64,000 bases of DNA from Mauremys mutica (GCF_020497125.1 NC_059081.1:21051105-21115104), one strand, 5' to 3'. Numbered from the stretch's first letter, positions 21,740 through 34,479 are shown. Notes: a model not told the origin generated them from the letters alone. A program made the numbers and translations.

Positions 21740-24700
21740 CATGTTGCCAGATCTCAGGGCCATTTAGATTGGAGGAGTAGAGAAGTGGCTCTGTACCATC
21801 CTCCCACTCTCCTCAGATGGAGGATATGGTACTTTATATTCATTCACTGCTAGAAGATAGTACAACTGATTGCTTCTATCTCAAATCCAAGTCAAAATCC
21901 CCACTGACTGGATACAAGAAGTCTGGGAATTCCAGAAACTACCAGCTGCAACCTTCTCAATTACCTTTAACAAATGAGGAATATGATACAGATATGATAC
22001 TTGGTGAGATCATTGTCAAACAATGCAAACAAAGTAAGCATCACATTATAGCTTCCTTAAGGACAATGTGCAGCCAGCACACTCCCACATAGAGGTTTTG
22101 ACTCCCTCCACAACAGTGGACCCAATACTTCCCTCCTGACCTTCTCCAGCCAGAAGAACAAGGATCTAACTTACAGAGCAGTCATGTTTCCAAAACCACA
22201 ATGAATAAGAGTTCCCAAAATTCAAGAAAGACAAAACTAGCTCTTGTCTACTCAAACCACTGGTCTGTCCAAAAAAGAAGAGAGTATTTTCTCCATCGAG
22301 TAACATGAAAACCTAACATTAAGCATAAAACTTGAATCTGTAACCAATTGGAGACAGTACAGATTCACTAAGAGCTGTCACCCACCCAAAACAATTCCAC
22401 TGTGAAAGACTTTGTGGATGTTAGGACGGAGAGTGAAGGAATATTTCTTTTTCTACTGCCCCCCAACAGAATAAAACATTGTATGCTGCAGTTGATCTGG
22501 TTCAGTATGAGACATCTACTACCAGCACTCCATTTATTTCTCCCCCTGCCTTATTGGCCACAGATCATCTGTAAATAATGGTGAGGATGGATCCACTTCA
22601 TCAATTGGGGAGGATTGTTATACAGCCTATGGAGAGAGTGGTCTGTCATCTGAATGGTTTTCTTCTTCAGAGTCAACTGGAATTTGACTGCCCGTGAGGG
22701 TGGACCATCTACATTATGTTTGTTTTTCATTTGTATCAGTGAAATGTCAGAACTACTCAAGCATTTTATCAGTTTTACCTCTTTTGGACTGAAGTAGCCT
22801 ATAAATGCTACTTATAGTGGCGTGTGATGAGGATTAAGTAGTAGGTATCTTCTTTTTTGCAATGGAAGGTTGTCTGCTCTTAGTGATGCTGTTAGCCAAC
22901 AACTGTGATATTTCTATATGTAAGAGGTTAGGTGTGAATATGTGAAATACTTCTCATTTTTTTTGTCTCCCTTCTTTTCCCTCTCAACCTTTATATGGCT
23001 GTTGTGGGTATGTAAGTATTTTTCTATCATACAAAAACCTTTTTTTACACACTTTTAAGATGCATAGAATTCAGAAACTACTGGATATACATAAATAAAT
23101 AAGATGCAGAGGTTTTAAACTGGTGTTCATTCATATTGTGTATACAGCCCAGTATGCTACCAGTAGACCATCCAACACAGTAAGAATGGAGAAATGTTGA
23201 GGGCTATTTTCAAAGTAGATTCACACAATGTTATTTGGCACAAGTGTATCTCTAGTTGTGATGCTCTGGGAAAATTCACTGTTTAATGGACCTCAGTGTC
23301 TCATTTCCACTTGAAATGGAAACAAACCTGGCCTTTTTATCCATTTGTTTAATGGGCTTTGAACATTTAGCAGATAAGTAACTCTCTACCCTGCCAAAAA
23401 AGTCACTGAGGCTATTTTAAAAATAGGGTTTGTGTTTTTGGTTTTGATTTTTTTTTAACATATAAATAGGGTGAAGGTAGATAGAATACTTAAATCTATA
23501 ATTATGAGCATTAATATGCTCCCCCCTTTTAAAATAATGCTCACTTCTGAGGGTCAAGCAGCCAATCTCAACTGGAGATATTATTCCATAAAAGAGATGG
23601 AGTTAATGGACTGGAAAACAACAATTTTGAGAAATAAAAATAAAAATTCTGTTTTAATTCTGCTAGCAACTCTAAGAGCAGTTACAGTTCTTTGTCTGCT
23701 ACCATAGTCCTTGGAACTACAAATTGTTGCCATATGAGTTAGTACAATAGTTGTCTAAACAAAATTACACATTAGCTTCTATCAAAAGCACAATTTAGTT
23801 TTTTTAGAATCTTAATGGAAGTTTTATTCAAACTCCTACACAAGAATCAGCCTGTAAAGCTGATAAACAGCAGGGTTTTGTGTCATTGCACTTTCATCAT
23901 ACTTGGATTCCAATATCTATGTTGCATTAGAATATAACTTTTTTTATATATTAAGGTTGTTACATAACATTTCTTCTTCTTTGTTGTTGTAGAAAAAACA
24001 ATTTTGAGTTAAAGAAAATTTAATTTTGAGTTAAAGAAAATTTGGGACCTTGGAAAAAACCATAACATAATTAGTTTTGTTTTAATATTATTTTATTTAT
24101 AGAATGCCTCTACTGGTAAAACTCTAGGTGCATGTTCAACATTATAAGAAAAAAGCAAACCCCATAAGGCTTGATTTTGCCTTTTGACTGTGTGCTGTTT
24201 GAGCAGGGTGGAGAACGGGTTGTGGCTTGTAATTCAGAATATCAATTGGGGCCCTTTAGAACTACCGTAATAGAAATGTATCAAAACCCTCAAATATTGC
24301 CACCATTGGCTCTCCATATCCCTATAAGATTTCTGAGTAGCTCAGTCACCTCAGCAACCAAAAAATGGCCCTCAAACAGTACAGTTATAAGGCATCCATT
24401 AAGGGTCTCCAGAGCAACATATAAAAGGCTTCTCCTTTGCACTTACCCTTAACAACAAAGCTTATCCAAGGTAAATATTGTGGAAGAAAAGGTAAAAAAC
24501 CTGAGTTGTTACTTATTTGTGCTTTTTATGGAGAATCAGGATAATGTTGAAGATACTTTGTGCTGTTCTGCTGCAGGGTTATATTGGCATCCCAGAATTG
24601 TATAGAACTGCACCCTTCACATTTATTTCATTTAAGCAAAAAGAAAATAAAAAACTAAATATAAAATGTAGAATCTCTAATCAATTCAGGCCAAGAAGTT

Positions 24701-25160
24701 TAATAATGCTGTTCTTGCACTGTGAAATAAAAATTAAATTAGTAAAAATAATCCATAGTAACTAACCAAATTTTTATCTTTCATTTAACAAACACTGAAA
24801 AGGACCTTTAATTATTGCATTTTGTTGATGAGATGGCTTTACAAAGCCAAAAAACAATACAGTGCTATCAAAAAAGAAAGTCTTCAGGCAGTGAATGGAA
24901 GGCACAGGAGATTAGTAACTTTGAGCCCTTAGGTTACTGGTTTGACTCCAGAAAAAGCACTGATTAGCCACAGGTGAATTTATTTAGTTAAAAAAAACTG
25001 GCCTGACATTTTTTAGAAGAGTTTTTCTTATGAGACAATCTTGTCACGCTACAAATACTACAAGATTAGCCTTCCTTGTGTGGCTTTTGCTTCCAGTCAC
25101 AACTGAACTGCAGACAGTAAAAAAGCCAGGAAAATGAAAAAGAGAAAAAGATGCTTTTCA
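21740..25160. other. Unassigned intron
   Basis: Bordered on the left by the DIRS fragment. The plus-strand frame at 21817-22092 and minus-strand frame at 22551-22760 have no recognisable domain, and whether they belong to the DIRS element is unknown. From 22800 on the DNA is AT-rich, with an A/T-rich direct duplication of about 21 bp (TTTTGAGTTAAAGAAAATTT) near 24001-24042. Confidence 0.5.
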
Positions 25161-25164
25161 TTTC

Positions 25165-25310
25165 TGTAACAACTACCAAAGCACTTTACAAATGTTAACC
25201 AACCCATACCTAACAGCTCTATTATAAGGTACATAAGAGATATATAATGATCACTTTACCCATCAAGGAAATACAGTTTGCTCTGCTGTGCAAGGAAGCA
25301 GTCATTTAAG
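25165..25310 (-). repeat. MIR-like SINE fragment
   Basis: The words AAAGCACTTTACAAATGTTA, TCACTTTACCCATCAAGG and AAATACAG follow the order of the MIR core and 3' part. It is diverged and incomplete. Confidence 0.4.
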
Positions 25311-25599
25311 AGCACAGAGAACAAGTTTATAACAAGAAGTAAAGAAAAATACCTTTTCCAGATGAAATAACAGCACGAGTTTAATTATGCAGAATACAAT
25401 TTCTTGATCTGGAATTTGGCTGGGAGATCAGGGCTAACATCCCATTTCTAAGTAGAAGTGCTATGGGTTCTATGTCTCACCCAACTGACAGCACCTCTAG
25501 CAATACTGCTTCCTCTGACACCATATTCAAACAGGAAGCGAGTCAGCCAGTTAGCCTGTGAGCCCTGATAGGGCTACAGTTAGAGCTGGGTGGGAATTA

Positions 25600-25870
25600 G
25601 TTTCCTTCTTTGAGTATATCCCAGTGGTGCTCCACCATAGGATGTGAACACATCTGTGCACTCTCAACTTAAGATTTAAATTAGCAGTGTCTGCAGGTCC
25701 ACGTGTTCACACTGTACAACCTTGTGCTCCAGAGCAATGGTATATAGGGAGGAGCGGACTCACTGCCACTCCAGTTCCTTCTCAACTGCCTGCATCTTAA
25801 CACAGAGCAACTCTGGTGGCCGCTGCATCTTAGAAGCTTCTTCTCTTTGTCTTTATTTTACAAAATATTT
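25600..25870 (+). repeat. DIRS-like terminal fragment
   Basis: Contains TTCCTTCTTTGAGTATATCC, then GGAGCGGACTCACTGCC, CCAGTTCCTTCTCAACTGCC and GCTTCTTCTCTTTGTC. This layout resembles the terminal region of turtle DIRS-like elements. It is related in style to the fragments at 29008..29110 and 30340..31560. Confidence 0.35.
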
Positions 25871-26205
25871 AGTTTCCACTTTGTAAATTTATTTTCATCA
25901 CAAGTTTGTGCTTAAGCTCCCCACCCCGATCTCCCACCAGGACTTAATCCTAACTGCCTAACTTCTAGAGTACACCAAAGACCCCAGGATTCAAATCCTG
26001 GAATGAATCCATTCAGACTGAGGTTGTGTTTTGGCTATACAATGGGAAGATATTTACTTTATCCAAATCAGTTTGCCTAGGTCTCAAGTTGTTATAGTTT
26101 GATCTCAAATGTTTCAGGGGAAAAAATCTCAACTCCAGCATCCATCACAATGTATAAAATCATTTTAAAAAACTATCTATTCATATTCCTACCAAACTGA
26201 TTGAA

Positions 26206-26819
26206 TGTTAATGGAGCCTTGCCCCAGAGCAAGCCTCATGTGCACAGAAGCAAATCATCAGTCGGCACCGCCTGGTGTCTGGTTGCAGGGTTACTGGGCT
26301 TTCCCCTTGGTTGTCTCCATCAGGTTCTTTTATGTCCTATCTCTCCAGACAGATCACTTAAAATTTCAATCCACTTCCAGGGAACTCAAAGTCCCAAAAT
26401 AAGTATCACCTTCAAGAACAGTCCCAGGTTAACATAAACAAAAGGTCTTTCACTCCTCCTAGGCTAAAGTCATATTCTCACTAACTCCCCAAGCTTCTCC
26501 TCACTGGGAGTGGCTTACACCCCAATGGACTTCAGCCCCGGCTGGTATTCTCTTCAGTTCCTTGTTCCTCTTGTGGAACAATGACCCAAGAACTGCCTCT
26601 CTGGAGCCTGACTTTTTGCTCTAGCATCCCACTACAGAAGTTAACTCAACTCTCCAGCCACAAGCCAACTCAACTGCTCTCTTCAAAAGCCAGCCCCAAA
26701 CTGCTGGGCTTCCTCTCTTTCTAAGACTTAGACCCAACACAGGTGTGGCAGGGCTAATTAAAAAGGGTTGGCCAGCCCCAGGTCTCCTGGCCCATAAAAA
26801 GGCAGGCCACTCTGTTACA
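26206..26819 (-). mobile_element. LTR, probably solo
   Basis: A 614-bp segment bounded by TGTTAATGG at the left and CTCTGTTACA at the right. On the minus strand it opens TGTAACAGAGTGGCC, the style of the other LTR families here (TGTGACAG, TGTGATGG). No matching target duplication was seen (TTGAA against AAGAG), so the left border may be wrong. No internal region follows. Strand is inferred from resemblance to family text. Confidence 0.5.
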
Positions 26820-27359
26820 AAGAGATTTAAAAGACAATATGCTTTAATTTAACAAACAGACTTTAGTTTAAAATAAAGCTAGCTGATTTTGGTATATGAA
26901 CACTGAAAAAAATCCAAATATGTTTTTGAAATCAAAGGTCTGATTTTTTTTTTGATTTTTTTTTAAGCAGGAGGCCTCTGTCACAAATACTTGTAAGCAC
27001 CATAGAATATGTTGCAAATGTTGTACATCTCTGTAAATATGGCTGCAAATATTCACATTTGCAATTCATTGTAGATGCAAAAATCAGAGGCCAAGTTGAG
27101 CCTCACTTGAAAAATCAGGCCCTGAATATAAGTCTGAAACAGATAATCAGGGCCAAATCCTGATAAATGGAACAAAGCCAAGGAAAAGGGTTTTGGCTAT
27201 GAGAAAAATGTGTTGAAACAGAGCATAGGGACTGAATTCTCAACTCTAAGAAGTGGGGCGTTCCAATCCATGTAGCCAGTTGGTGGCTGGTTAGTTCAGG
27301 ATGGGTGTAGGAGTACTGGTACACCAAGAGGTGTTTTAGTCTTTGTGAATTTGCACTGT
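26820..27359. other. Unassigned intron
   Basis: AT-rich with T/A runs near 26945-26965. No family, gene or regulatory element recognised. Confidence 0.55.
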
Positions 27360-27367
27360 GCTAGAAT

Positions 27368-27491
27368 TATGGTGACCAGACAGCAAGTGTGAAAAATCAG
27401 GACAGAGGGTGGGGGGGAATAGGAGCCTATATAAGAAAAAGCCCCAAATATCAGGATTGTCCCTATAAAATCGGGACATCTGGTCACCCTA
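27368..27491. mobile_element. 124-bp hAT-type MITE (TAGGGTGACCAGA family), copy 1
   Basis: It starts TATGGTGACCAGACAGCAAG and ends TCTGGTCACCCTA, giving a 13-bp inverted terminus with one mismatch. The flanks GCTAGAAT/ACTAGAAT are an 8-bp duplication with one mismatch. A second copy with a perfect 8-bp duplication lies at 47323..47425. Non-coding. Confidence 0.75.
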
Positions 27492-27852
27492 ACTAGAATC
27501 CACTGGTCACATCCCCAATAAACTCACTTTCTCCAACTCCCTAGTGCAGTGTGGGAAATATCACCACTGTGGCCTCCTCCACAATGCACAGGTGATGAGA
27601 AGTCTCCCGATGTAGGTTCTCCACAGTTTAGTCCATAAACACAGTGTTGTTGCTGACTCTGGCTGGTGCACACACCCATTTAGGATTTGGCTCTTGGAGC
27701 CAGATTGACAAAGATATTTAGTCAATAGGAGTTAGAAGCCTAACCTGCTTGGGTGTTTCTGCAAACTTCACTAGGCATTATCAGCACTTTTAGGTTCCAA
27801 AAAATTCCTTTATAAATCCGGACCTTGTTTTTTTTATATTTTAAATATGAGA

Positions 27853-28957
27853 GGGTACGTCTACACTACGGGATTATTCCGATTTTACATAAACCGGTTT
27901 TGTAAAACAGATTGTATAAAGTCGACTGCACGCGGCCACACTAAGCACATTAATTCAGCGGTGTGCGTCCATGTACCGAGGCTAGTGTCGATTTCCGGAG
28001 CATTGCACTGTGGGTAGCTATCCCGTAGCTATCCCATAGTTCCCGCAGTCTCCCCTGCCCATTGGAATTCTGGGTTGAGATCCCAATGCAAAAACAGTGT
28101 CATGGGTGATTCTGAGTAAATGTCGTCACTCAATCCTTCCTCCGGGAAAGCAACGGCAGACAATCATTTCACGCCCTTTTTCCCTGGATTGCCCTGGCAG
28201 ACGCCATAGCATGGCAATCATGGAGCCCGTTTTGCCTTTTGTCACTGTTACCATATGTTTTTGACCCTTCAGGCACTTGGAGCCCAGCCAAGAATGCAAA
28301 TGCTTTTTGGAGACTGTGGGGACTGTGGGATAGCTGGAGTCCTCAGTACCCCCTCCCTCCCTCCATGAGCGTCCATTTGATTCTTTGGCTTTCCGTTACG
28401 CTTCTCACGCAGCACTGTGCTGAGTCCCTGCTGTGGCCTCTGTCTATCATAGCCTGGAGATTTTTTCAAATGCTTTGTCATTTCGTCTTCTGTAACGGAG
28501 CTCTGATACAACAGATTTGTCTCCCCATACAGCGATCAGATCCAGTACCTCCCGTATGGTCCATGCTGGAGCTCTTTTTGGGTTTGGGACTGCATCGCCA
28601 CCCGTGCTGATCAGAACTCCATGCTGGGCAAACGGGAAATTAAATTCAAAAGTTCGCAGGGCTTTTCCTGTCTACCTGGCCAGTGCATCTGAGTTCAGAT
28701 GGCTTTCCAGAGCGGTCACAATGGTGCACTGTGGGATAGCTCCCAGAGGCCAATACCGTCGATTTGCGGCCACACTAACCCTAATCCGACATGGCAATAC
28801 TGATTTCAGCGCTACTCCTCTCGTCGGGGAGGAGTACAGAAACCGGTTTAAAGAGCCCTTTATATTGATATAAAGGGCCTCATTGTGTGGACAGGTGCAG
28901 GGTTAAATCAGTAGAATGCTGCTAATTTCGGTTTAAACGCGTAGTGTAGACCAGGCC
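27853..28957. mobile_element. 1.1-kb PIF/Harbinger-type element
   Basis: A 1,105-bp element flanked by AGA/AGA. It begins GGGTACGTCTACACTACG and ends CGTAGTGTAGACCAGGCC, the same termini as the short MITEs at 6759 and 15048. Near the ends are ACCGGTTT motifs in both orientations (about 27892 and 28843). A decayed minus-strand gene lies at about 28405..28575. It has no DDE transposase and is a deletion derivative of a larger element. Confidence 0.8.
28405..28575 (-). pseudogene. Decayed Myb/SANT-like DNA-binding domain of a Harbinger-type transposon
   Basis: On the minus strand the frame reads PAWTIREVLDLIAVWGD, then SELRYRRRND and EKISRL before a stop. Shifting one base gives MIDRGHSRDSAQC, the expected continuation (consensus as I recall W..EVLDLI..WGE..V..ELR..RRN...EKIS..M..RGH.RD..QC). 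This matches the Myb/SANT-like protein encoded beside the transposase in PIF/Harbinger elements. A 1-bp frameshift and downstream stops make it a pseudogene. It supports the superfamily call based on the 3-bp target duplication. Confidence 0.72.
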
Positions 28958-29007
28958 AGAGAGACATAGCGAGAAGCACATGCTCAAGAAAGAGAAGTAT
29001 TAATAGA

Positions 29008-29110
29008 AATGACTTTTTCCTTCAAGGGCTGGTCCCTATGGGTATTTCTTATGCAGGCAGGGTCAGCATAAAGAAAGGGTGCGTATGCATTTTTCCACTT
29101 AGAGTTGCCT
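29008..29110 (+). repeat. DIRS-like terminal fragment
   Basis: CTTTTTCCTTCAAGGGCTGG followed by TCCCTATGGGTATTTC matches the text at about 30646-30690 (CTTTTTTCTTCAAGTGCTGG). Short and incomplete. Confidence 0.35.
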
Positions 29111-30330
29111 CCATTCCTCAGCCCTGATGGTCCTTTATTTTCCTTGTTTTAACCTTAACAGTCAGAAGACTGTTAGTTGTCTGAACTATTTCATGGTATT
29201 CTGATATGGACAAATGTCCCCAATTTTTATTTAACATAGGCAGAGTTAAACTCGGGTCTCTATTACACATAAACTTCTTACTTTTCATCAATTCCATTTC
29301 CCAGACATACATTAATAATGTTGCATTTTTTAAATTATAATTTATATCATCTCATTTTATTCCCTTTAGTTACAATAAAGAATACAAAAGGCAGTGTTGT
29401 GTGCAATATGAATTTATTTTAATATTTCTATATTATTATTAAAAATAAATTATAAAAATGGTTCTCTTGCCTTGGTATTTTATGACCTATAGCAGATTAA
29501 ATGTCAGCAATAGCTGGCATTTGAGAACCTGTCTCATCCGTCTCATACAGAAAATGCTACAATAAACATCATTATAAAGGATTATATTAAACTAATCACA
29601 AATCTGCAATTCACAAGCTTTTGGAATCTCAAGACTCTTTCATCATATGCAGAATTGAAGAAAAGGTGAGATCACACCTGAAGATGCAGTCTTTCAATCT
29701 CAAAAGCTTGTGATCCTAGTTTATAAAATGGATAAATTAAAGGTTTTAACCCAAAGTACCAACAGTTAGTAGTTAACAACATGGATAAGAAAATAATAAT
29801 CCTTGTGTTAAACAGCATTATTGCCACCTAGCTGCTCATTGGGATCTTCATTCACTTGATACAATCAGGGGTCTTGAAGATGCAGTGGATCTTAGATACT
29901 GGCTCTGGTGCAGGACAACTAATTTAGCAGAAATAATTGCTTAACACTCAAGTGCAGGCCTTTTCTATGTTGGTAAACTTGCACAAGTGTAACATTGATT
30001 TAGCTTCACCCGCACAAACACATAATATACACACACATTGAAACTGGTTTAAGTTGTGCTTTAACTGATGTAGCGCAAAGCAGTACATAAAAATGTACCT
30101 ATCTATCTACAGACAGACAACAATGGGTGGTGTTATGTGTGTCCCATGCAAATGAGCTTATTGTCATTCTCACAATTTCATTGTGGTTTCATGCTATATT
30201 TTACAGGTCAGGGAATTACTCCAACGTATGAAGTGACCCATCTGTGTTCAGGGATGAGAAGAAAATGTTGGCACTCCATATTTCCAAAAGCAAAAATATT
30301 ATTGAACAGGTGTTAGCATGTGTGGAAACT
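29111..30330. other. Intron with a possible MITE remnant
   Basis: Mostly AT-rich and unassigned. Around 29957-30110, GGCCTTTTCTATGTTGG followed by AACTTGCACAAGTG and GAAACTGGTTTAAGTTGTG resembles a decayed end of a GGCCTNGTCTACAC-type DNA transposon. No target duplication was found. Confidence 0.4.
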
Positions 30331-30339
30331 GAAATAAAA

Positions 30340-31560
30340 AGAAAGGTTATTACCTAATTATAACTAGATTTTCTCAAGATGTATGGTTCCTGTAAGTATT
30401 CACTGTGGGTACACATGTGCTCTGTATGCCTGGGACCAGAAACTCTTCAATAGCAGTGTCTGTTGATTCCCCCCTGTGACTTGCGTCTCCTGTGCTTTCA
30501 GCCAAGGGCACAAAGAGTGGCCCAGATCAACCACCTCTCTCCAATTCAATTTCTACTGTGAATCCCAAAAGGACACACGCAAGGGCAGATCTTGAATATT
30601 CACATGGATCATACATCTCAACTCCAGTATTTACGTTGTCAGTAACCTTTCTTTTTTCTTCAAGTGCTGGTTCCTAAGGGTATTCCTTATGGGTGACTCC
30701 CAAGCAGTGCTCACCAAGGAAGAGGGTGCAAGGAAGTATGCTGAACCACAGAGTGGAGCATCACTGAGCTGATGGAGGCATCTGCAGCCAAAGCTTGGAC
30801 CAGAGCATAATACCAGGTGAAGATGCGTACGGAACCTCAAGTGGCTGATCTGCATATCTCCAAGAGGGGGATTCCCTGTAAGGAGGCTGCTGATGCCACT
30901 CGGGCTCTTGTAGAGTGGGTTTGGTGAGGAGGTGCTTTCATAAGATCATAGCAAAGAAGAAAGCCACTTAGAGAGCCTTTGGAAAGAGAGAGGTTTCCCC
31001 CCTTCCTTCTTTCAGCAATAGTGACAAACAACCATGGGGACTTTTGAAAGGGTGCTATTATGTGCAAGTAGAAAACAAACTACATATGTCCATGGAATGG
31101 AGTCTTGTCTCCTCTGTGCTGTGGTGAAGCTTAAGATAAAACACTGAAATGTGAACAATCTGGCTAAAGTGGAACTCAGAAGGCACTTGTGGTATGAACT
31201 TTGGATGTAGTTGCAAAGAAACCTTGTCCTTGTAAATAAATGTGTAAGGAAGGTCCATCCATAAGGTTCCCAATCTCTCCAACTCCTCTAGCAGAAGTAA
31301 TTGCTTTTAAGAAGGAGACTTCCAAAGAAAGGTGAACAGCTCAAAACTCCGATGGGGTATGTATCCTGGACTCCTGAAGGGAAAGGAGTCTTGGGCTGGA
31401 CGGTCATTGAATGCACTCCCCTATTCCAGCATACTCTGAGGTATCCATGGAAACCAAAACTGTCTGGGCCAGTTGGGAGTGCTGAGGATGACTCATGCCC
31501 TGTCTTTATAAATCTTCCGTAAAACCCAAGGTAGGTGCAGTAAGTGAGGAAAGGAATAGA
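30340..31560. repeat. Degenerate DIRS-like non-coding block
   Basis: AAGAAAGGTTATTACC (about 30340) and the opposed GTAACCTTTCTTTTTTCTTC (about 30640) form a distant inverted pair typical of the ends of turtle DIRS-like repeats. The remainder (30700-31560) is moderately GC-rich with no intact frame. Boundaries and family are uncertain. Confidence 0.35.
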
Positions 31561-31572
31561 TAAACTCAGGAC

Positions 31573-31969
31573 TGTGATGGAGTGCAACACATGACGGTGG
31601 CCCCTCCTGCTGACTGTCTTGGGGATTAGCTCCATAGGTCGGTACATCCTCTCCCAATGGTGCCTCCCTGCCATCACATCTGAGCCTGGACCCACATCAC
31701 TCCAAGGACCGTGGCATCCTTTATATGACTCAGCCCTCTGGCTATGTCACAATCTGTGCTCCCCCCTTCCGGGGCCATCCAGTCCTCCCTCCTTTAGCTC
31801 CAGGGAGGAACTGACCCTACTCTGCCCTGCGGCTCTTTTTATATGGGCCTGCTGAGCCCAGATTGGCTGCTCCTCACAGCCCCTCCCCTATTGGCTGGTT
31901 CCCACACAGCCTCTCAAGGGGTTTATTAACCTCTCTGTCATGCCAGTATGGAGAGGATGCCCCATCACA
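31573..31969 (-). mobile_element. Solo LTR with perfect 5-bp target duplication
   Basis: A 397-bp element starting TGTGATGGAG and ending CCCCATCACA, flanked by AGGAC/AGGAC. On the minus strand it reads two CCAAT boxes (ATTGG at 31862 and 31889 on plus), a GGGGAGGGGC GC-box-like word between them, then ATATAAAAA (31836-31844). That is a compact promoter pointing in the same direction as LRP1B. It shares its promoter half with the LTR at 20737..21419. No internal retroviral sequence is attached. Confidence 0.85.
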
Positions 31970-31974
31970 AGGAC

Positions 31975-34235
31975 AAAGGTAATTTTTACTACAGTATTAG
32001 ATTTCAGACTAAGACAATAGAATACTTTGGTTAGATATTCTAAAAAATATCTCCTCTTTCCCAAATTAAAGTATTGCTCTCAGTATTTCTAGCTGTAGAC
32101 TACACATTTTGCTCACAAAACAGATTTCCCATCTCCCTCAGTTTAAATTTTGGAGTATTCCTTTATCAAGTATTGTTTCAGTTTTCAGTGGTTTTATACG
32201 TTACTCTATAAAAAAAAGTCACATTGTATATATCTGTACTAAAATATGTTGTAAATAGTGCAGCGTTTTAACTTTGCAACTCACATCACTGTCTAAAATG
32301 CTAAATAAGATATAAAAGTTATGTTAACACTTAATAGTAATTTGACAACTTCCTGTCAAAGCTAGAAGAATCTATAGTCAAATCTGGTTTGCTTCAGAAG
32401 ATTGCAATTGTGTCTTTCCCGCCAATTTGCTGCAGAAATTAAAAGCTTCTTGGATAGCAGTTATTAAGCCACACATTTAAAGCAATACAGTATTGGTACA
32501 AATTAGATAAATCATAAATCAAATATGGGTTGCTGAATAAATGTAGTTGGGCCTACTCACTAAACCACTTTAATGAACACTGACATATTAACAAAGAAAA
32601 GCACCTTTTTTGTGTAGGCATGAACAATGATTTGACAGACATAAAAATAAATGAGGATATGTGCAATTCACTCATGCTTTAGTAATTTGTAAATGATGAT
32701 GTTTCTACTCCTCCCCTGGAAAACATCCAAGTACTTTATATTTCCACTTTTTTATTATTTTCCTAAAAGAAGAATGACAACTGCTCATTATCCTTCCTTT
32801 ATACAGAAAAAAATATTATTTTAAATTAAATTAAATATTAATGGGGACTGGTTTTAGCTGAAATTATACCTATCTCAGCAAATTGGCATTGATATTAATG
32901 TCATCAAAGAATGAGAAGTTAAGTTAAGTTTCATTCATGGAATTCATGATTAAACTTATCATACATTCAGTTTAATAAGGTAATTGCCCCTCAGGGAGGA
33001 AGGAAAATATTATTTTTCCTCATTGCTCAGATTAAGATACAGTAAATGCAGTCTGGGAGTAGAATTGATAGAATTAGAACACGTCAAATTGTTGCAAATA
33101 ATTTATGTGATCAACATATACCTTTTTTCTGTCCAAAAGTAATCCTAGAACAGGTCATGATTACGATTTTTGTTGTTGTTGTTGTTTGCAATTCTCCATA
33201 AATAGTTTTGGACATCAAAATTTTATTCTGTGGTTTGTTTGTGAACAAATATTTAATATCAGTGACATAACTGATCACCTACTTTACCTGGTTTCTGTTC
33301 CCTTATTTAGAAATAGACCCATCCCCCTTTTCTATCAGTTATTCACAAACATTTGTAATCATTTCATGAATTTGTTGCATGAATGAAAGTTTTTCAAAAT
33401 GGCCATGACAGCACTTCCAGATTAAGTATTCTTGCAACTATATTGGCGCTGGGTATCTCAAATATTTTGCTTTCCAAAAACATTCTTAGAAATACAAACC
33501 CTTAGCTAAATATTTGCAAATAAATCAATAAAAGGGGTCACAAATATCAGCAAACCAAATTGGTACATTTTATTCATATAATATCTGAGCATAACTATAT
33601 TGCTGTGTTTCCTCACCTTTAGCCAGAATTATGTAATGTCAAAGGTGTATATACTTTACCGTTGTTTTTTTCTGAACCCTGCTAGAGAGCATTTTAATAT
33701 TCTGACTTAATGAATGTATCTTTCAATAAATATTTAATTATTTTCAGAATTTAAGGGATTTTTCCAGCTGAAATTATATTTGTCCTTTTGAGAGTGTCAA
33801 CAAAGTAGTGGATAAAGGAAAACAGTTTGACATATTTTATTGGGAGTTTCAAAAAAGGTCCCTCTAAAGAGCTATATAAGGAAGCTAAGTAGTCATGGGG
33901 TAAGTAGTAAAGTTCTATCAGTTCTGCACACCCACCTAGAATATGGAGCCAGAACCTGGCCTCCACTATGACCGCTTTGTGCCGCTATAATGACAGTTTA
34001 ACCAGTCAGTTGAATAGTCCCTTAACATAAAGGAATCCCAAGAGGCATAGAACCAGCATGTAGAATCTACATCACCTCCCAGCACTGGCTGGAATGTTGG
34101 GGTATGGCTTGGAGGTTGGTGCAACTCATGCAACTTAAGAGTAGCCCAGAAGTTGCGCTAAGTTGCACAGGCGGTAGAGTTATCCCCATGACAGTTCAGG
34201 ATCAAGAAGCCACAAACGCAGCTTACAGACACTGT
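31975..34235. other. Unassigned AT-rich intron
   Basis: A long AT-rich stretch with a short GTT repeat near 33170-33188. No gene or family recognised. Confidence 0.6.
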
Positions 34236-34239
34236 TGCT

Positions 34240-34470
34240 CTCCCTCATTCTCAGGTATGATAAGAGTTCATTTGCATGTGGTGACTGAGCCCACAGTTCT
34301 GGTCACACTATCTCAGAAAATATGTGGCAGGAATTTAACAGGCCTGAAATGGGCAATGAAAATAAGTAGAGGTATGGAAAGACTTGCATAAGATGATAGA
34401 CTCGAAAGACTGTGACTGTTCAATTTAGAGAGGAAACAAATAAAAAGGGAGCTGAGAGCCATTATAGGTC
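34240..34470 (+). mobile_element. CR1 3'-UTR-like fragment
   Basis: GGCAATGAAAATAAGTAGAG, GGTATGGAAAGACTTGC, then TTCAATTTAGAGAGGAAAC has the word order of the CR1 segment that reads, on the other strand, at 59880-59960. It is strongly diverged. Confidence 0.5.
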
Positions 34471-34479
34471 TGATAACAT

